The notes: generated by a model not told the origin, from the sequence alone. DNA of 34,150 bases from Actinobacteria bacterium UBA2184 (GCA_002328745.1 DCVQ01000016.1:36700-70849); one strand, 5' to 3'. Shown: positions 6,744 to 14,522, counted from the first letter of the stretch. A program made the numbers and translations.

Positions 6744-8450
6744 CTACATCACCCCCATCCGGGAGGACATGACGGTCGCTTCCTTGCCGGTTTTCGGTTC
6801 AAACACGTGAACCGCACAACCGATTCAAGGATCGAAGCTGTGCGCGATGCGCAGCAGCTCGAGCGGACGCTCCGCATCGGCGACCGGTGCGCCCATCAGG
6901 GCCTGCTCCATCGGGCCAAGCGTGCCTTCATCATCACGCGGCGCGATGTCCCAGGTGGTGGGAGCGACGACCTGGTAGTGGTCGATCTTGCCGTTCTTGA
7001 CACCGATCCAGTGCGCGACCGAACCGCGCGGGGCCTCCCAGGCGCCGACACCATCGCCGGAGTCCTTCTCGGCGGCCTGCCAGAACTTCGCGTCGCCGCC
7101 CTTGAGCGCTTCGACGAGCTCGCCGACGTACTTGAGCGCGAGGTCGGCGACGTAGGCCGCTTCGAGGTTCCGGGCGGCCACGCGGCCGAGGAGCGACAAC
7201 AGGTCGGTCACCGGGATGTCAAGCGTGTCGAGCGTGAAGTCGATGAGCGTCGCAGGGGTGCGGATGCCCTCGTCGGCAAGCTTGCCGATGGCGTGGCCGC
7301 TCTTCTCGGCGAGATACGCGACGACCATGCGGGCCAGAGGACCGGACTCGGTCGACTCGCCCTTGCAGCGGACGGCCTTGCCGTACGAGTACTTGTCGGC
7401 CGTGTCGTACTTGGTGAACTTGACCTTGGTCTCGCCTTCCTTCGGGTTCTTGCCGGTTGCCGACGAGTACCACGAGTGAAGGACGTCCTCGGTCACGTCG
7501 TCCGGGCTGACGCCTTCGAGGCTCAGGCCGCGAGCGAAGCCACGGGGGAGGTGACGGTCCTCAGGAACGAGGGACGCGTCCTCGAAGACACCCCAGCTGA
7601 TGAAGTTGCCCACGCCGCCACCGTACTTGAGCGGGTTGGCCTCTGCCGGGAGACCGGCGAGCGCGGCGCCGACAGCCAGAGTATCCGGGATGAGCGCCGT
7701 GTCGATGAACTCCTTGACGCGGACGAACCGGAACAGGATGTCGTCGAGCTTCTCGACGGTCGGGACGAACGCGGTGCCGCCCGGGACCGACGTCATCGGG
7801 TGAGAGAACTTGCCGGCGATGATCGCGACGATCTCGTTGGCCACGGCCTGGATCTCGAGCGCCTCGAGGTAGTGCGCGGTGGCGATGAGGTCGAGCTCCG
7901 GCGGAAGTACGTAGCCGGGGTGCTTCCTGTCGCCGACGCCCCACCAGCCGGTGTGTCCGCTGAAGATCGAGAACTGCCCGTTCTCCACGAACGCCGCAAG
8001 CCTCGCAGCGACCGCGCCGAAGTCGGCGACACGGGTGCCAGCGGCCTGCGCGAGCGCGTAGGTGTCGGCGATATCGGCCGAAAGGGCGTTCACCGGGTTG
8101 ACGTAGTCGAGCGCCGTCAGGTGGTAGAACCACAGGATATGGCTGTGCAGGAACTGCGCGCACTCCAGCAGGTTGCGGACCAGCCGGCCGCCCTGCGGGA
8201 TCGTGATGCCCAGCGCGTTCTCAGTGGCCTGCGATGATGCATGGCTGTGAGAGATCGGGCAGACGCCGCAGATGCGCTGGGAGACGTAGAACGCGTCTTC
8301 CGGGGAACGGTCGAGAAGGACCGTCTCCATACCGCGGTACAGGGCGCCGGAGACCCATGCATTGGTAACCTTGTTGTCTTCGACCTCGCACTCAACGCGG
8401 AGGTGACCCTCGATCCGGGTAACCGGGTCGATGATTACGTTCTCAGCCAC
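6744..8450 (-). CDS. hyaB: [NiFeSe] hydrogenase large subunit, selenoprotein (TGA = Sec at residue 542)
   Basis: The catalytic subunit is 568 residues if the TGA at 6825-6827 is read as selenocysteine. The N-terminal nickel motif RICGVC (C61, C64) follows the RIEGH block at 12-16. At the C-terminus the frame reads ...AHSFDP, then TGA, then IGCAVHVFEP and onward to TAG at 6744-6746. Read-through therefore restores the family motif DP-U-xx-C-xx-H, with Sec542 and C545 as the other two nickel ligands, and leaves a 20-residue tail after H548 of the kind removed by HyaD-type proteases. Stopping at the TGA would give a 541-residue protein lacking half its active site. The GTG start overlaps the small-subunit TAG by one base, with GGGAGG upstream. 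Hydrogen oxidation at the outer membrane face is inferred from the Tat-exported partner. A frameshifted or dead gene is the less likely alternative. Confidence 0.93.
6788..6822 (-). promoter_or_regulatory. Candidate bacterial SECIS element
   Basis: Directly after the in-frame TGA the mRNA can fold. An outer stem pairs CGGTT (6818-6822) with AACCG (6788-6792). An inner 7-bp stem pairs CGGTTCA (6808-6814) with TGAACCG (6795-6801) and closes the six-base loop CGTGTT. The loop begins 17 bases after the TGA and has G as its second base. Known bacterial SECIS elements have a small apical loop with a G in the first two positions at about this distance, where SelB binds. Confidence 0.75.
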
Positions 8451-9673
8451 TACTTGTCGCCTCCCTTCTTAGCCATCTTCTTGCGGTCGTAGGCCTTTGC
8501 GGTCTCCATCGGGGGCCCGTCGCCGATCCGGCCGGCAGCCTTCATGCCGAGGCCGTGAGCGAGAAGCCCTGCGGCGGCGACGCCGCCGACGATGGCACCG
8601 ACGGTGCCGGGCTGCACGTTACCGACGCCGCCACCGAGCTGCATGCTGGACAGCCGCTTGAAGAACGGGGCGTTGTTGTCGACCCAGTTCAGGCTGCCGC
8701 AGCCGATGCACGGGGCACCGGAGTTGACGCACCAGCTGACCGAACGGTTCCAGCGGGTGATTGGGCACTGGGTGTACGTCTGCGGGCCCTTGCAGCCCAT
8801 CTTGTACAGGCAGTAACCCTTGGCTTCTTCCTCGCTGCCGAACTCGGTCACGAACTCGCCGTTCTCGAAATGACCACGACGCGGGCAATTGTCATGGATC
8901 GTCGAGCCCACGATGTACGCGGGGTAGTTGAGCGTGACGTTGTTGCCGGTGACCGAGTCCTTGTAGGTGCGGGTCTTGAGTTCGGTCTTGGCGAGGAACG
9001 TCGCCGGATCATCCTCGGCCACGAGCAGCCACTGGACGACCATCGCGACGATCCATTCCGGACTTGTCGGGCAGCAGGGGAGGTTCACGACGGGAGTCGC
9101 GACCTTGACCGTATCCAGGTAGGACTGCACGCCGATGCCGCCGGCGGGATTCGGGTGCGCGTACACCCAGCCACCATCGACCGCGCATGCGCCGACCGCG
9201 AGGATCGCGTCGGCCTTCTCGGCGGCCTTCTGCAGGATGTCCTTGCCCTTCTTGCCGTTGATGAGGAGCGTGTTGCCGTCCTCGCCCGTCATGACGGCGC
9301 CTTCGTAGATCAGCAGGTAACCGCCGGCTTCGATGGTGTCGTCCATAGCCTTCTCGGCGTGATCGCCCGCGGCGGCCATGATCGTCTCGAAGTAGTTGAC
9401 GGACAGCAGTTCGAGAACGACCGTGGCGACATCGGGAGAGTCCACCTGCGCCATCGATTCGGTGCAGCCACTGCACGATCCACCGTTGAGCCAGAGCGCG
9501 GGCTTGAGCTTGCCCCTCGCGCCGGCTTCGACTGCGGCGGCGATCTGCGGAGCGGCAGCCTCGGACAGTCCGAGCATCGCAGCTACGTAGCTGCAGTACT
9601 TGAGGAAGTCCCGGCGGCTTACGCCGCGTACCGCGAGCAGGTCATAGATCGCACCGTGCGCCTCTTGCGCCAT
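8450..9673 (-). CDS. hyaA: [NiFeSe] hydrogenase small subunit, Tat-exported and membrane-anchored
   Basis: A 407-residue iron-sulfur subunit. The Tat signal is SRRDFLK at residues 19-25. The proximal cluster ligands are probably C67, C70, C163 and C200; the distal cluster ligands H260, C263, C288 and C294. The medial cluster has four candidate cysteines, C303, C315, C322 and C325. Standard [NiFe] enzymes have proline at the position of C315 and a [3Fe-4S] centre, whereas [NiFeSe] enzymes carry cysteine and a [4Fe-4S] centre. A hydrophobic segment at about 354-378 is a C-terminal membrane anchor. The ATG at 9673 is preferred over a GTG three codons upstream because AAGGAG sits 9 bases before it. 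First gene of the operon. Confidence 0.94.
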   Translation of the reverse strand: MAQEAHGAIYDLLAVRGVSRRDFLKYCSYVAAMLGLSEAAAPQIAAAVEAGARGKLKPALWLNGGSCSGCTESMAQVDSPDVATVVLELLSVNYFETIMAAAGDHAEKAMDDTIEAGGYLLIYEGAVMTGEDGNTLLINGKKGKDILQKAAEKADAILAVGACAVDGGWVYAHPNPAGGIGVQSYLDTVKVATPVVNLPCCPTSPEWIVAMVVQWLLVAEDDPATFLAKTELKTRTYKDSVTGNNVTLNYPAYIVGSTIHDNCPRRGHFENGEFVTEFGSEEEAKGYCLYKMGCKGPQTYTQCPITRWNRSVSWCVNSGAPCIGCGSLNWVDNNAPFFKRLSSMQLGGGVGNVQPGTVGAIVGGVAAAGLLAHGLGMKAAGRIGDGPPMETAKAYDRKKMAKKGGDK

Positions 9674-10261
9674 GCCATACACCTCCTTGGTGTTGGACCG
9701 GAGCTGACATTGCGTCTAAACCGTGTTGCCGGGCCCTTAGCCCGGCGCGCGCAGTCGACACCCCCTTCCCCCTGTGCGCGCGTACGAGTGTAGCCCCACG
9801 CATGCATGACCCAAGACGCACACGACGCGTCGTGGGGCGTGCGAGGCTTTCTGGGGAGTTGTTCCCCCATTACGGGGAGAGTGTGTCGGCGTGAAGGCGT
9901 CGGGCAGACCTGCCCGGGCGGACGATCGACGCGACGGAGACCAGAGAGGGAGGGCGGCGTACCCGTACCGGGGTCGGGTCGGCTGAACGCGCCCAGAGGT
10001 CTTGCCAGTCCTGGCGGGTCGCTCGGAACCTATGGCGTGCATAGCTCTACACGGAACCGGGCTGGTGTTCATCGTCCCCTCGGATGCCACGACGAATCAT
10101 GGTGAATAGCATACGTGATGCGGTAGGCACCGTCCATGCATAAAGGCACGGACGCGCCGAATTGTGACGGGTGGAACAACTGCGCGACGAAAGGCAGGAA
10201 TCCGTCCCGGCGCGGCCAATCAACCCGATGGGGGAAGTGTCTTATCGAGGGGGCGACGCAG
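9674..10261. other. 588-base divergent intergenic region with dyads, no gene seen
   Basis: No convincing coding frame is seen between the hydrogenase operon (leftward) and the DUF2249 gene (rightward). Structures visible are a leader hairpin 9728-9734/9740-9746, a perfect 14-base palindrome CACGACGCGTCGTG at 9821-9834, an 8-base inverted repeat GCCCCACG/CGTGGGGC at 9793-9800 and 9831-9838, overlapping GGGGA/TCCCC/GGGGA blocks around 9853-9877, a hairpin 9901-9916 (CGGGCA/TGCCCG), a GCCAG/CTGGC dyad near 10004-10015 and direct repeats CGGAACC at 10024 and 10052. In GC-rich DNA some of these arise by chance. Confidence 0.6.
9787..9814 (-). promoter_or_regulatory. Possible hydrogenase operon promoter
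   Basis: On the minus strand TTGGGT (9809-9814) and TACACT (9787-9792) are separated by 16 bases. This would give a leader of roughly 105 bases that contains the hairpin at 9728-9746. The 14-base palindrome at 9821-9834 lies immediately upstream of the -35, where an activator would bind. Prediction by eye only. Confidence 0.35.
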
Positions 10262-10522
10262 ATGGCGCGCGACGCGAACGGGCTCGTGCTCGACGTCAGG
10301 GGGGTCACGGCCGCCCTGCGGCGGTCTGTCGTCCTCGGTGTCGTCGATGCGGTGCTGAGCGCCGGTTGTGACGACCCCATCGTCGTGGTGTGCGACCACG
10401 ATCCGTCCGGCCTGGGCTACGAGCTCGATCTACGGCGGGAGACCCGGGGCTGTTACGAGTTCGACTGCGACCGGCGCCTCGATGGCGCGTGGGTCGCCCT
10501 GCTCCGAAGGAACGTTCGCTAG
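10262..10522 (+). CDS. DUF2249 domain protein
   Basis: A small protein of 86 residues. LVLDVRG at the start and IVVVCDHDPSGLGYELDLR in the middle match the DUF2249 family, a TusA-like fold often found near redox, nitrogen-oxide and iron-sulfur genes in anaerobes. The biochemical role is not established. The TusA-like cysteine is not in the usual early position; cysteines occur at CDD, VCDHDP and RGCYEFDC. The ATG at 10262 has a GAGGGGG site upstream; the frame is open further upstream, but that part is unlike the family. Its TAG overlaps the stop of the convergent HAD gene (shared CTAG). Confidence 0.7.
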   Translation: MARDANGLVLDVRGVTAALRRSVVLGVVDAVLSAGCDDPIVVVCDHDPSGLGYELDLRRETRGCYEFDCDRRLDGAWVALLRRNVR

Positions 10523-11220
10523 CTCCCCGTCATGAGCGGGAGCGCGTCGGCGAGATCGTCAAGGTCGCCCCGGCCGTCCGCGTAGGCAGCCTCGTCGTCT
10601 CCGACGTAGAAGGTGCGCATGCCGATGTCCGCGGCGGGCATGTCGAGGCTCCGGTCGTCGCCCACCATCACGCACTCGGCCGGCGCGACGCCGAGCATCG
10701 CCGCCACTTGCCGGTAGTAGCCGGGCAGGGGCTTGGTGGCCTCCATCACCTCATACGTCGTCACCACGTCGACGGGGAGGTCGAGGACGCCCGCCCAGTC
10801 CATGCGCTGCTCGATGGCCGCCCTCGGGAAGATCGGGTTCGTGGCGATCGCCACGCGCAGCCCAAGACCCATCGCGGTCTCCACCGCGCGCCGGCCCCCC
10901 TTGGCAGGGCGTGCCGTGTCGCGCAGCGTCGGGAAGACCTCGGCGTAGAAGTCCCCGAACACCGGCCAGTGCTCCGCGAGGTCGATGCCTGTATGCGCGA
11001 GGAACTCGCGGTAGAAGACGGCCTCGTTCGTCTCGCCGGCGTGGGGCGCCGTCATCGCACGTACTGACGCCCCGATCGAGTCCATGACGCTCTTCGTGCC
11101 CCTGGTGTGCCGCGCGAGCGGTGCGGCCGCGGTCTCGAGCGCAGAGAAATACCTGTCGAGAAACGCCTCGAGGTCGAGATCGAGGAGGGTCCCGTCCAGG
11201 TCGAAGAGGATCGCACGCAT
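10519..11220 (-). CDS. HAD-family hydrolase
   Basis: A 233-residue phosphatase-like protein. Motif I is FDLDGTLLDLD at residues 5-15. Motif II is likely the Thr in IATNP, a Lys follows in EATKPLPGYYRQ, and motif IV is GDDRSLDMPAA. The cap between motifs I and II is helical, as in the phosphoglycolate phosphatase/5'-nucleotidase-like subfamilies. The substrate cannot be named from sequence. The start with GGAAGG upstream at 11220 gives MRAILFDLDGT. It is divergent from the FAD/Fe-S oxidoreductase gene and shares a 170-base regulatory region with it. Confidence 0.87.
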   Translation of the reverse strand: MRAILFDLDGTLLDLDLEAFLDRYFSALETAAAPLARHTRGTKSVMDSIGASVRAMTAPHAGETNEAVFYREFLAHTGIDLAEHWPVFGDFYAEVFPTLRDTARPAKGGRRAVETAMGLGLRVAIATNPIFPRAAIEQRMDWAGVLDLPVDVVTTYEVMEATKPLPGYYRQVAAMLGVAPAECVMVGDDRSLDMPAADIGMRTFYVGDDEAAYADGRGDLDDLADALPLMTGS

Positions 11221-11286
11221 GAGACAGCCTTCCGAAGCGGGGCGCAAGGTCGCGCGCATCATAGCATGCCGTTCACCGATGAATCG

Positions 11287-11315
11287 TTGACCGGCTATAC
11301 GGAGGGGGGTATCCT
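11287..11315 (+). promoter_or_regulatory. Promoter P1 of the FAD/Fe-S oxidoreductase gene
   Basis: TTGACC at 11287-11292 and TATCCT at 11310-11315 are separated by 17 bases, a good housekeeping-type promoter. The expected start of transcription is near 11322. The spacer and the first bases of the -10 carry the dyad ATAC-N8-GTAT at 11297-11312, so a bound regulator would block or reshape this promoter. Confidence 0.55.
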
Positions 11316-11346
11316 GGCTCGGGAGTTGCTATACCCGAGTGGGTAT
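11294..11346 (+). promoter_or_regulatory. Duplicated operator GCTATAC-N6-GGGTAT
   Basis: The pattern GCTATAC-N6-GGGTAT occurs at 11294-11312 and again at 11328-11346, offset by exactly 34 bases. The second copy contains a perfect inverted repeat ATACCC-gagt-GGGTAT (11331-11346). Each copy lies in the spacer of a predicted promoter. The binding protein is unknown; the Crp/Fnr-family gene downstream is one candidate, but the site is unlike classical CRP or FNR boxes. Confidence 0.5.
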
Positions 11347-11352
11347 TACAAT
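11326..11352 (+). promoter_or_regulatory. Promoter P2 of the FAD/Fe-S oxidoreductase gene
   Basis: A near-consensus -10 TACAAT is at 11347-11352, with TTGCTA at 11326-11331 as -35 and a short spacer of 15 bases. The spacer is occupied by the second operator dyad. Expected start near 11359, about 32 bases before the ATG. Confidence 0.45.
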
Positions 11353-11390
11353 TGCCGGGCAGGCGTCCGGCGTGTGAAAGGATCTGGCAT

Positions 11391-14300
11391 ATGGCTGCGG
11401 TGGATTCCCGGATAGAAGCGGCGTTGCGCGAGATCGTCGGTCCCGACCGAATACGCACGGACCGCGTGGAGCGCAAGCTGTACTCATCGGACATCGGAGC
11501 GATGCCCAAGCTGGTGAAGCCCCTGATGCCCACCGGAGTGGCGGGCGCCGTGGTGCGTCCGTCTTCCGAAGACGAGGTCGTGCGGCTCGTCAAGCTGGCG
11601 GTCAAGGAGAACATCAAGCTCGTGCCGCGTGGCATGTCCACGTCCGGGTACGGCGGAGTCCTGCCGCTGCCGGGTGCCGTCGTGGTCGACATGTCGGCCA
11701 TGGGTGCGGTGCTCGACGTAGATGCGTCGGCCAAGAGCGCGCGTGTCGAGGCCGGCGCCATGTGGGAGACGCTGCAGAAGCATGTCAATCGCCAGGGCCT
11801 CGACCTGAGGCTGTACCCGTCTTCGCTCCCGTCGTCCACCGTCGGTGGCTGGTTCGCCCAGGGCGGCGCCGGTTTCGGCAGTTTCGAGCACGGGTTCTTC
11901 AAGGAGAGCGTGCTGGGAGCGCGCGTCGTCACTCCCACCGGTGAGGTGCGTGACTACACCGGCGCGGAGCTCGAGACGCTCGTTGCGGACGCGGAAGGCA
12001 TCACCGGCATCATCACCGAGATCACCCTGGCGCTGCGGGACCTCGAGGCAGAGGTGCACCGCGTCATCGCGTTCCCGACGGCGGAGCAGCTCACGGCGGC
12101 GCTTCGGGCCGTCACCGTCCAGCAGCTGCCCATCTGGTCGATCACGTTCCTCAACCCGGAGTCGGTGCGTCTCAAGAAGACGCTGCCGCACCGGCACGGC
12201 CACCCCTACGAGCTGGCGCACGAGCACTACGAGCCCGTGCTGCCCGAGGCGTACCTCGCCGTCATCGCGTATCCCGAGTCGCGTAGGGCCGCCATCGACA
12301 CGGCGCTCGCCGCGATCCGCGACGCAAACGGCGGCACGGAGCTCGAGGCGGAAGCCGCCGAGCATGAGTGGGAGCAGCGTTTCGCGCCGATGCGGCTGAA
12401 GCGTGTCGGACCCTCGATCGTCCCGACCGAGGTCATCGTCCCGCTCGGCGAGCTTGACGCGGTCCTGGGCGACATCGCCAGGCAGCTCAAGCAGCCGTTC
12501 GTGCTCGAGGGCATGGTCGGCAAGGGCGAGAAGGTCGTGCTTCTGGGCTTCATCCCGCACGACGAGCGGACGCTCGCGTTCAACCTCGCCTTCGCGCTCT
12601 CGCTCGTAGTCATCGGCATCGCCCGCAAGCACCGCGGCGGGGCGTACTCGACCGGTCTGTTCTTCCGCCAGGAAGCCAAGAACGTGCTCGGCGCCGAGAA
12701 GTACCGCGCGCTGGAGGAGTACAAGCGCTCGGCAGACCCCGGCGACATCATGAATCCCAAGAAGATCCTCGGAACGGGCGCGATCAACGCGCTCATGGGC
12801 ATCGCCGGCGCGATGATGCCGCTCGTGCGTCCGATCGCGAACGCCGCCAAGGCCCCGTCCGGCCCGCAGAAGCTCAAGGACCGGCGTGGCGTTCCGGGCG
12901 AGGTCGCGTACTACGCCTATGCCTGTGCACAGTGCGGCTACTGCGTGCCGACGTGCGAGGAGTACAGCGGGCGCGGCTGGATGAGCCATTCGCCGCGAGG
13001 CAAGTACTCGTATCTCAAGGAGGTCATGGAGGGCCGCGAGAAGATCGACCAGCACATGGTCGACACCTTCCTCGTGTGCACCACCTGTGAAGTGTGCAAT
13101 ACGCGCTGTCAGTTGCAGCTCCCCGTGGAGCACTCCTGGATGGCCATGCGTGGCCGCCTCATCCACGACGAGAAGCGCATGACCTTCCCGCCGTTCGAGA
13201 TGATGGCCGCCTCGCTTCGCGGCGAGCGCAACATCTGGGCCGCGAAGAAGGAGAAGCGCGCCGACTGGATGCCCGAGCACATCAAGGACAAGATCGATCC
13301 GACCTCGGACATACTGTACTTCGCCGGCTGCACCGCGAGCTTCGTGAACACCGACGTGGCGAAGTCCTCGGTGGAGCTGCTCGATGCGGCGGGTGTGAAG
13401 TTCAACTACATGGGCGAGGAAGAGGCCTGCTGCGGTATCCCGATGAAGGTCTCGGGCAAGTGGGACGTGTTCGAGGAGATCTACCTCCACAACACCACCG
13501 AGGCCCGGAAGCTCGGCGCCAAGACGATCGTGACGTCATGTCCGGCGTGCGGCCTCGTGTGGAAGGAGCTCTACGCCAATCTCGCCGCCGAGCGCGGCGA
13601 GGCGTACGACTTCGAGGTGAAGCACTATTCGGAGCTTGTCGCGGACGCCATCGCGGAGGGGGCGCTCACCTTCGACCATGAGGTCAACAAGAAGCTCACC
13701 TTCCACGACTCGTGCCACATGGGCCGCGCCCAGGGCAACTACGAGCCGCCGCGGGAGATGCTCAAGGCGATCCCGGGCGTCGAGCTCGTCGAGATGGAGC
13801 ACAACCGCGAAGAGGGCCTGTGCTGCGGCTCGGTGCTGACGCTCATCGGCGAGACGCCGGTGGCGCCCGTGCTCGGCAAGATGCGCCTCGATGAGGCCGT
13901 CGACGTGGGCGCCGACGCGGTCGTGGCGCTCTGCCCGTGCTGCCAGGTGCAGCTGCGCGACTCCCGCGACAAGAAGGAGATCCCGGTCGAGGTCATCGAC
14001 CTGGCGCATGTAGCCATGGACGGCCTGGGCATCGCCCACGAGGACCCGTCGCCATATGCTGCCGAGATGTGGGGCTACTTCGAGAAGTTCATCTACCTGA
14101 TGAAGCCGGAGTCGATCACCGACATCATGGTGACCCTGCTGCCGGACATGATGAAGGCGATGCCGGCTGGCATGGTGCCGATGATGAAGGCGGCACGGGC
14201 GATCCCCGGCGGTCTTGCGATGATGGGCAAGATGATGCCGATGATGATGCCCGGCATGATGCCCGCGATGATGCCGAAGGTGATGCCGGCCATGCTCGCC

Positions 14301-14522
14301 GAGGTCTCGCGTCGCGTGGGGCCGCTGCCGGAGGACATGGAAGAGCTCATGCCCGACTTGCTGCCGAAGACCATGGACGCTCTGCTGCCGAACATGCTGC
14401 CGCTGATCATGGATGACTTCGTGCCCAAGATGCTCGCGTACATCAAGACGTGCCTCGGCACGGAGGGCGATGCGGACGCCAGCGCCCGCTGCCGCGAGAA
14501 GATGGCGAGCAAGACGGCGTAG
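11391..14522 (+). CDS. FAD-linked oxidase / iron-sulfur CCG-domain fusion oxidoreductase with Met-rich tail
   Basis: A 1043-residue fusion. Residues about 1-460 form a PCMH-type FAD domain with the pyrophosphate loop near PRGMSTSGYGGVLPLPG and the GlcD-like C-terminal cap ending DPGDIMNPKKILG. A ferredoxin-like pair follows (CAQCGYCVPTC and CTTCEVCNTRC). Then come two cysteine-rich CCG domains of the HdrD/GlpC type, one with FAGC, EEACCGIP and CPAC, the other with DSC, GLCCGS and CPCC. This order is that of D-lactate, glycolate or 2-hydroxyacid dehydrogenases passing electrons from FAD through clusters to a quinone or other carrier. Residues 904-1021 hold 27 methionines in 118 positions with repeated MP/MM units; its role is unknown. 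The start at ATG 11391 follows AAAGGATC. Substrate is inferred, not shown. Confidence 0.88.
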   Translation: MAAVDSRIEAALREIVGPDRIRTDRVERKLYSSDIGAMPKLVKPLMPTGVAGAVVRPSSEDEVVRLVKLAVKENIKLVPRGMSTSGYGGVLPLPGAVVVDMSAMGAVLDVDASAKSARVEAGAMWETLQKHVNRQGLDLRLYPSSLPSSTVGGWFAQGGAGFGSFEHGFFKESVLGARVVTPTGEVRDYTGAELETLVADAEGITGIITEITLALRDLEAEVHRVIAFPTAEQLTAALRAVTVQQLPIWSITFLNPESVRLKKTLPHRHGHPYELAHEHYEPVLPEAYLAVIAYPESRRAAIDTALAAIRDANGGTELEAEAAEHEWEQRFAPMRLKRVGPSIVPTEVIVPLGELDAVLGDIARQLKQPFVLEGMVGKGEKVVLLGFIPHDERTLAFNLAFALSLVVIGIARKHRGGAYSTGLFFRQEAKNVLGAEKYRALEEYKRSADPGDIMNPKKILGTGAINALMGIAGAMMPLVRPIANAAKAPSGPQKLKDRRGVPGEVAYYAYACAQCGYCVPTCEEYSGRGWMSHSPRGKYSYLKEVMEGREKIDQHMVDTFLVCTTCEVCNTRCQLQLPVEHSWMAMRGRLIHDEKRMTFPPFEMMAASLRGERNIWAAKKEKRADWMPEHIKDKIDPTSDILYFAGCTASFVNTDVAKSSVELLDAAGVKFNYMGEEEACCGIPMKVSGKWDVFEEIYLHNTTEARKLGAKTIVTSCPACGLVWKELYANLAAERGEAYDFEVKHYSELVADAIAEGALTFDHEVNKKLTFHDSCHMGRAQGNYEPPREMLKAIPGVELVEMEHNREEGLCCGSVLTLIGETPVAPVLGKMRLDEAVDVGADAVVALCPCCQVQLRDSRDKKEIPVEVIDLAHVAMDGLGIAHEDPSPYAAEMWGYFEKFIYLMKPESITDIMVTLLPDMMKAMPAGMVPMMKAARAIPGGLAMMGKMMPMMMPGMMPAMMPKVMPAMLAEVSRRVGPLPEDMEELMPDLLPKTMDALLPNMLPLIMDDFVPKMLAYIKTCLGTEGDADASARCREKMASKTA

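Noticed and set aside
5904..8237. Plus-strand open frame of 777 residues opposite the hydrogenase genes
   Set aside because: The antisense frame covers the cytochrome and large-subunit genes and has no recognisable domain.
6825..8450. Large subunit ending at the TGA (541 residues)
   Set aside because: It would lack the second nickel-binding motif, yet the downstream in-frame codons keep that motif intact and end against the next gene.
10161..10180. TTGTGAC...AACAA as a CRP/FNR-type site before the DUF2249 gene
   Set aside because: The TTGT/ACAA arms do not match either consensus half-site well; the resemblance is weak.
11484..13490. Minus-strand open frame of 668 residues opposite the FAD/Fe-S oxidoreductase
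   Set aside because: It is a shadow of a conserved multidomain gene.
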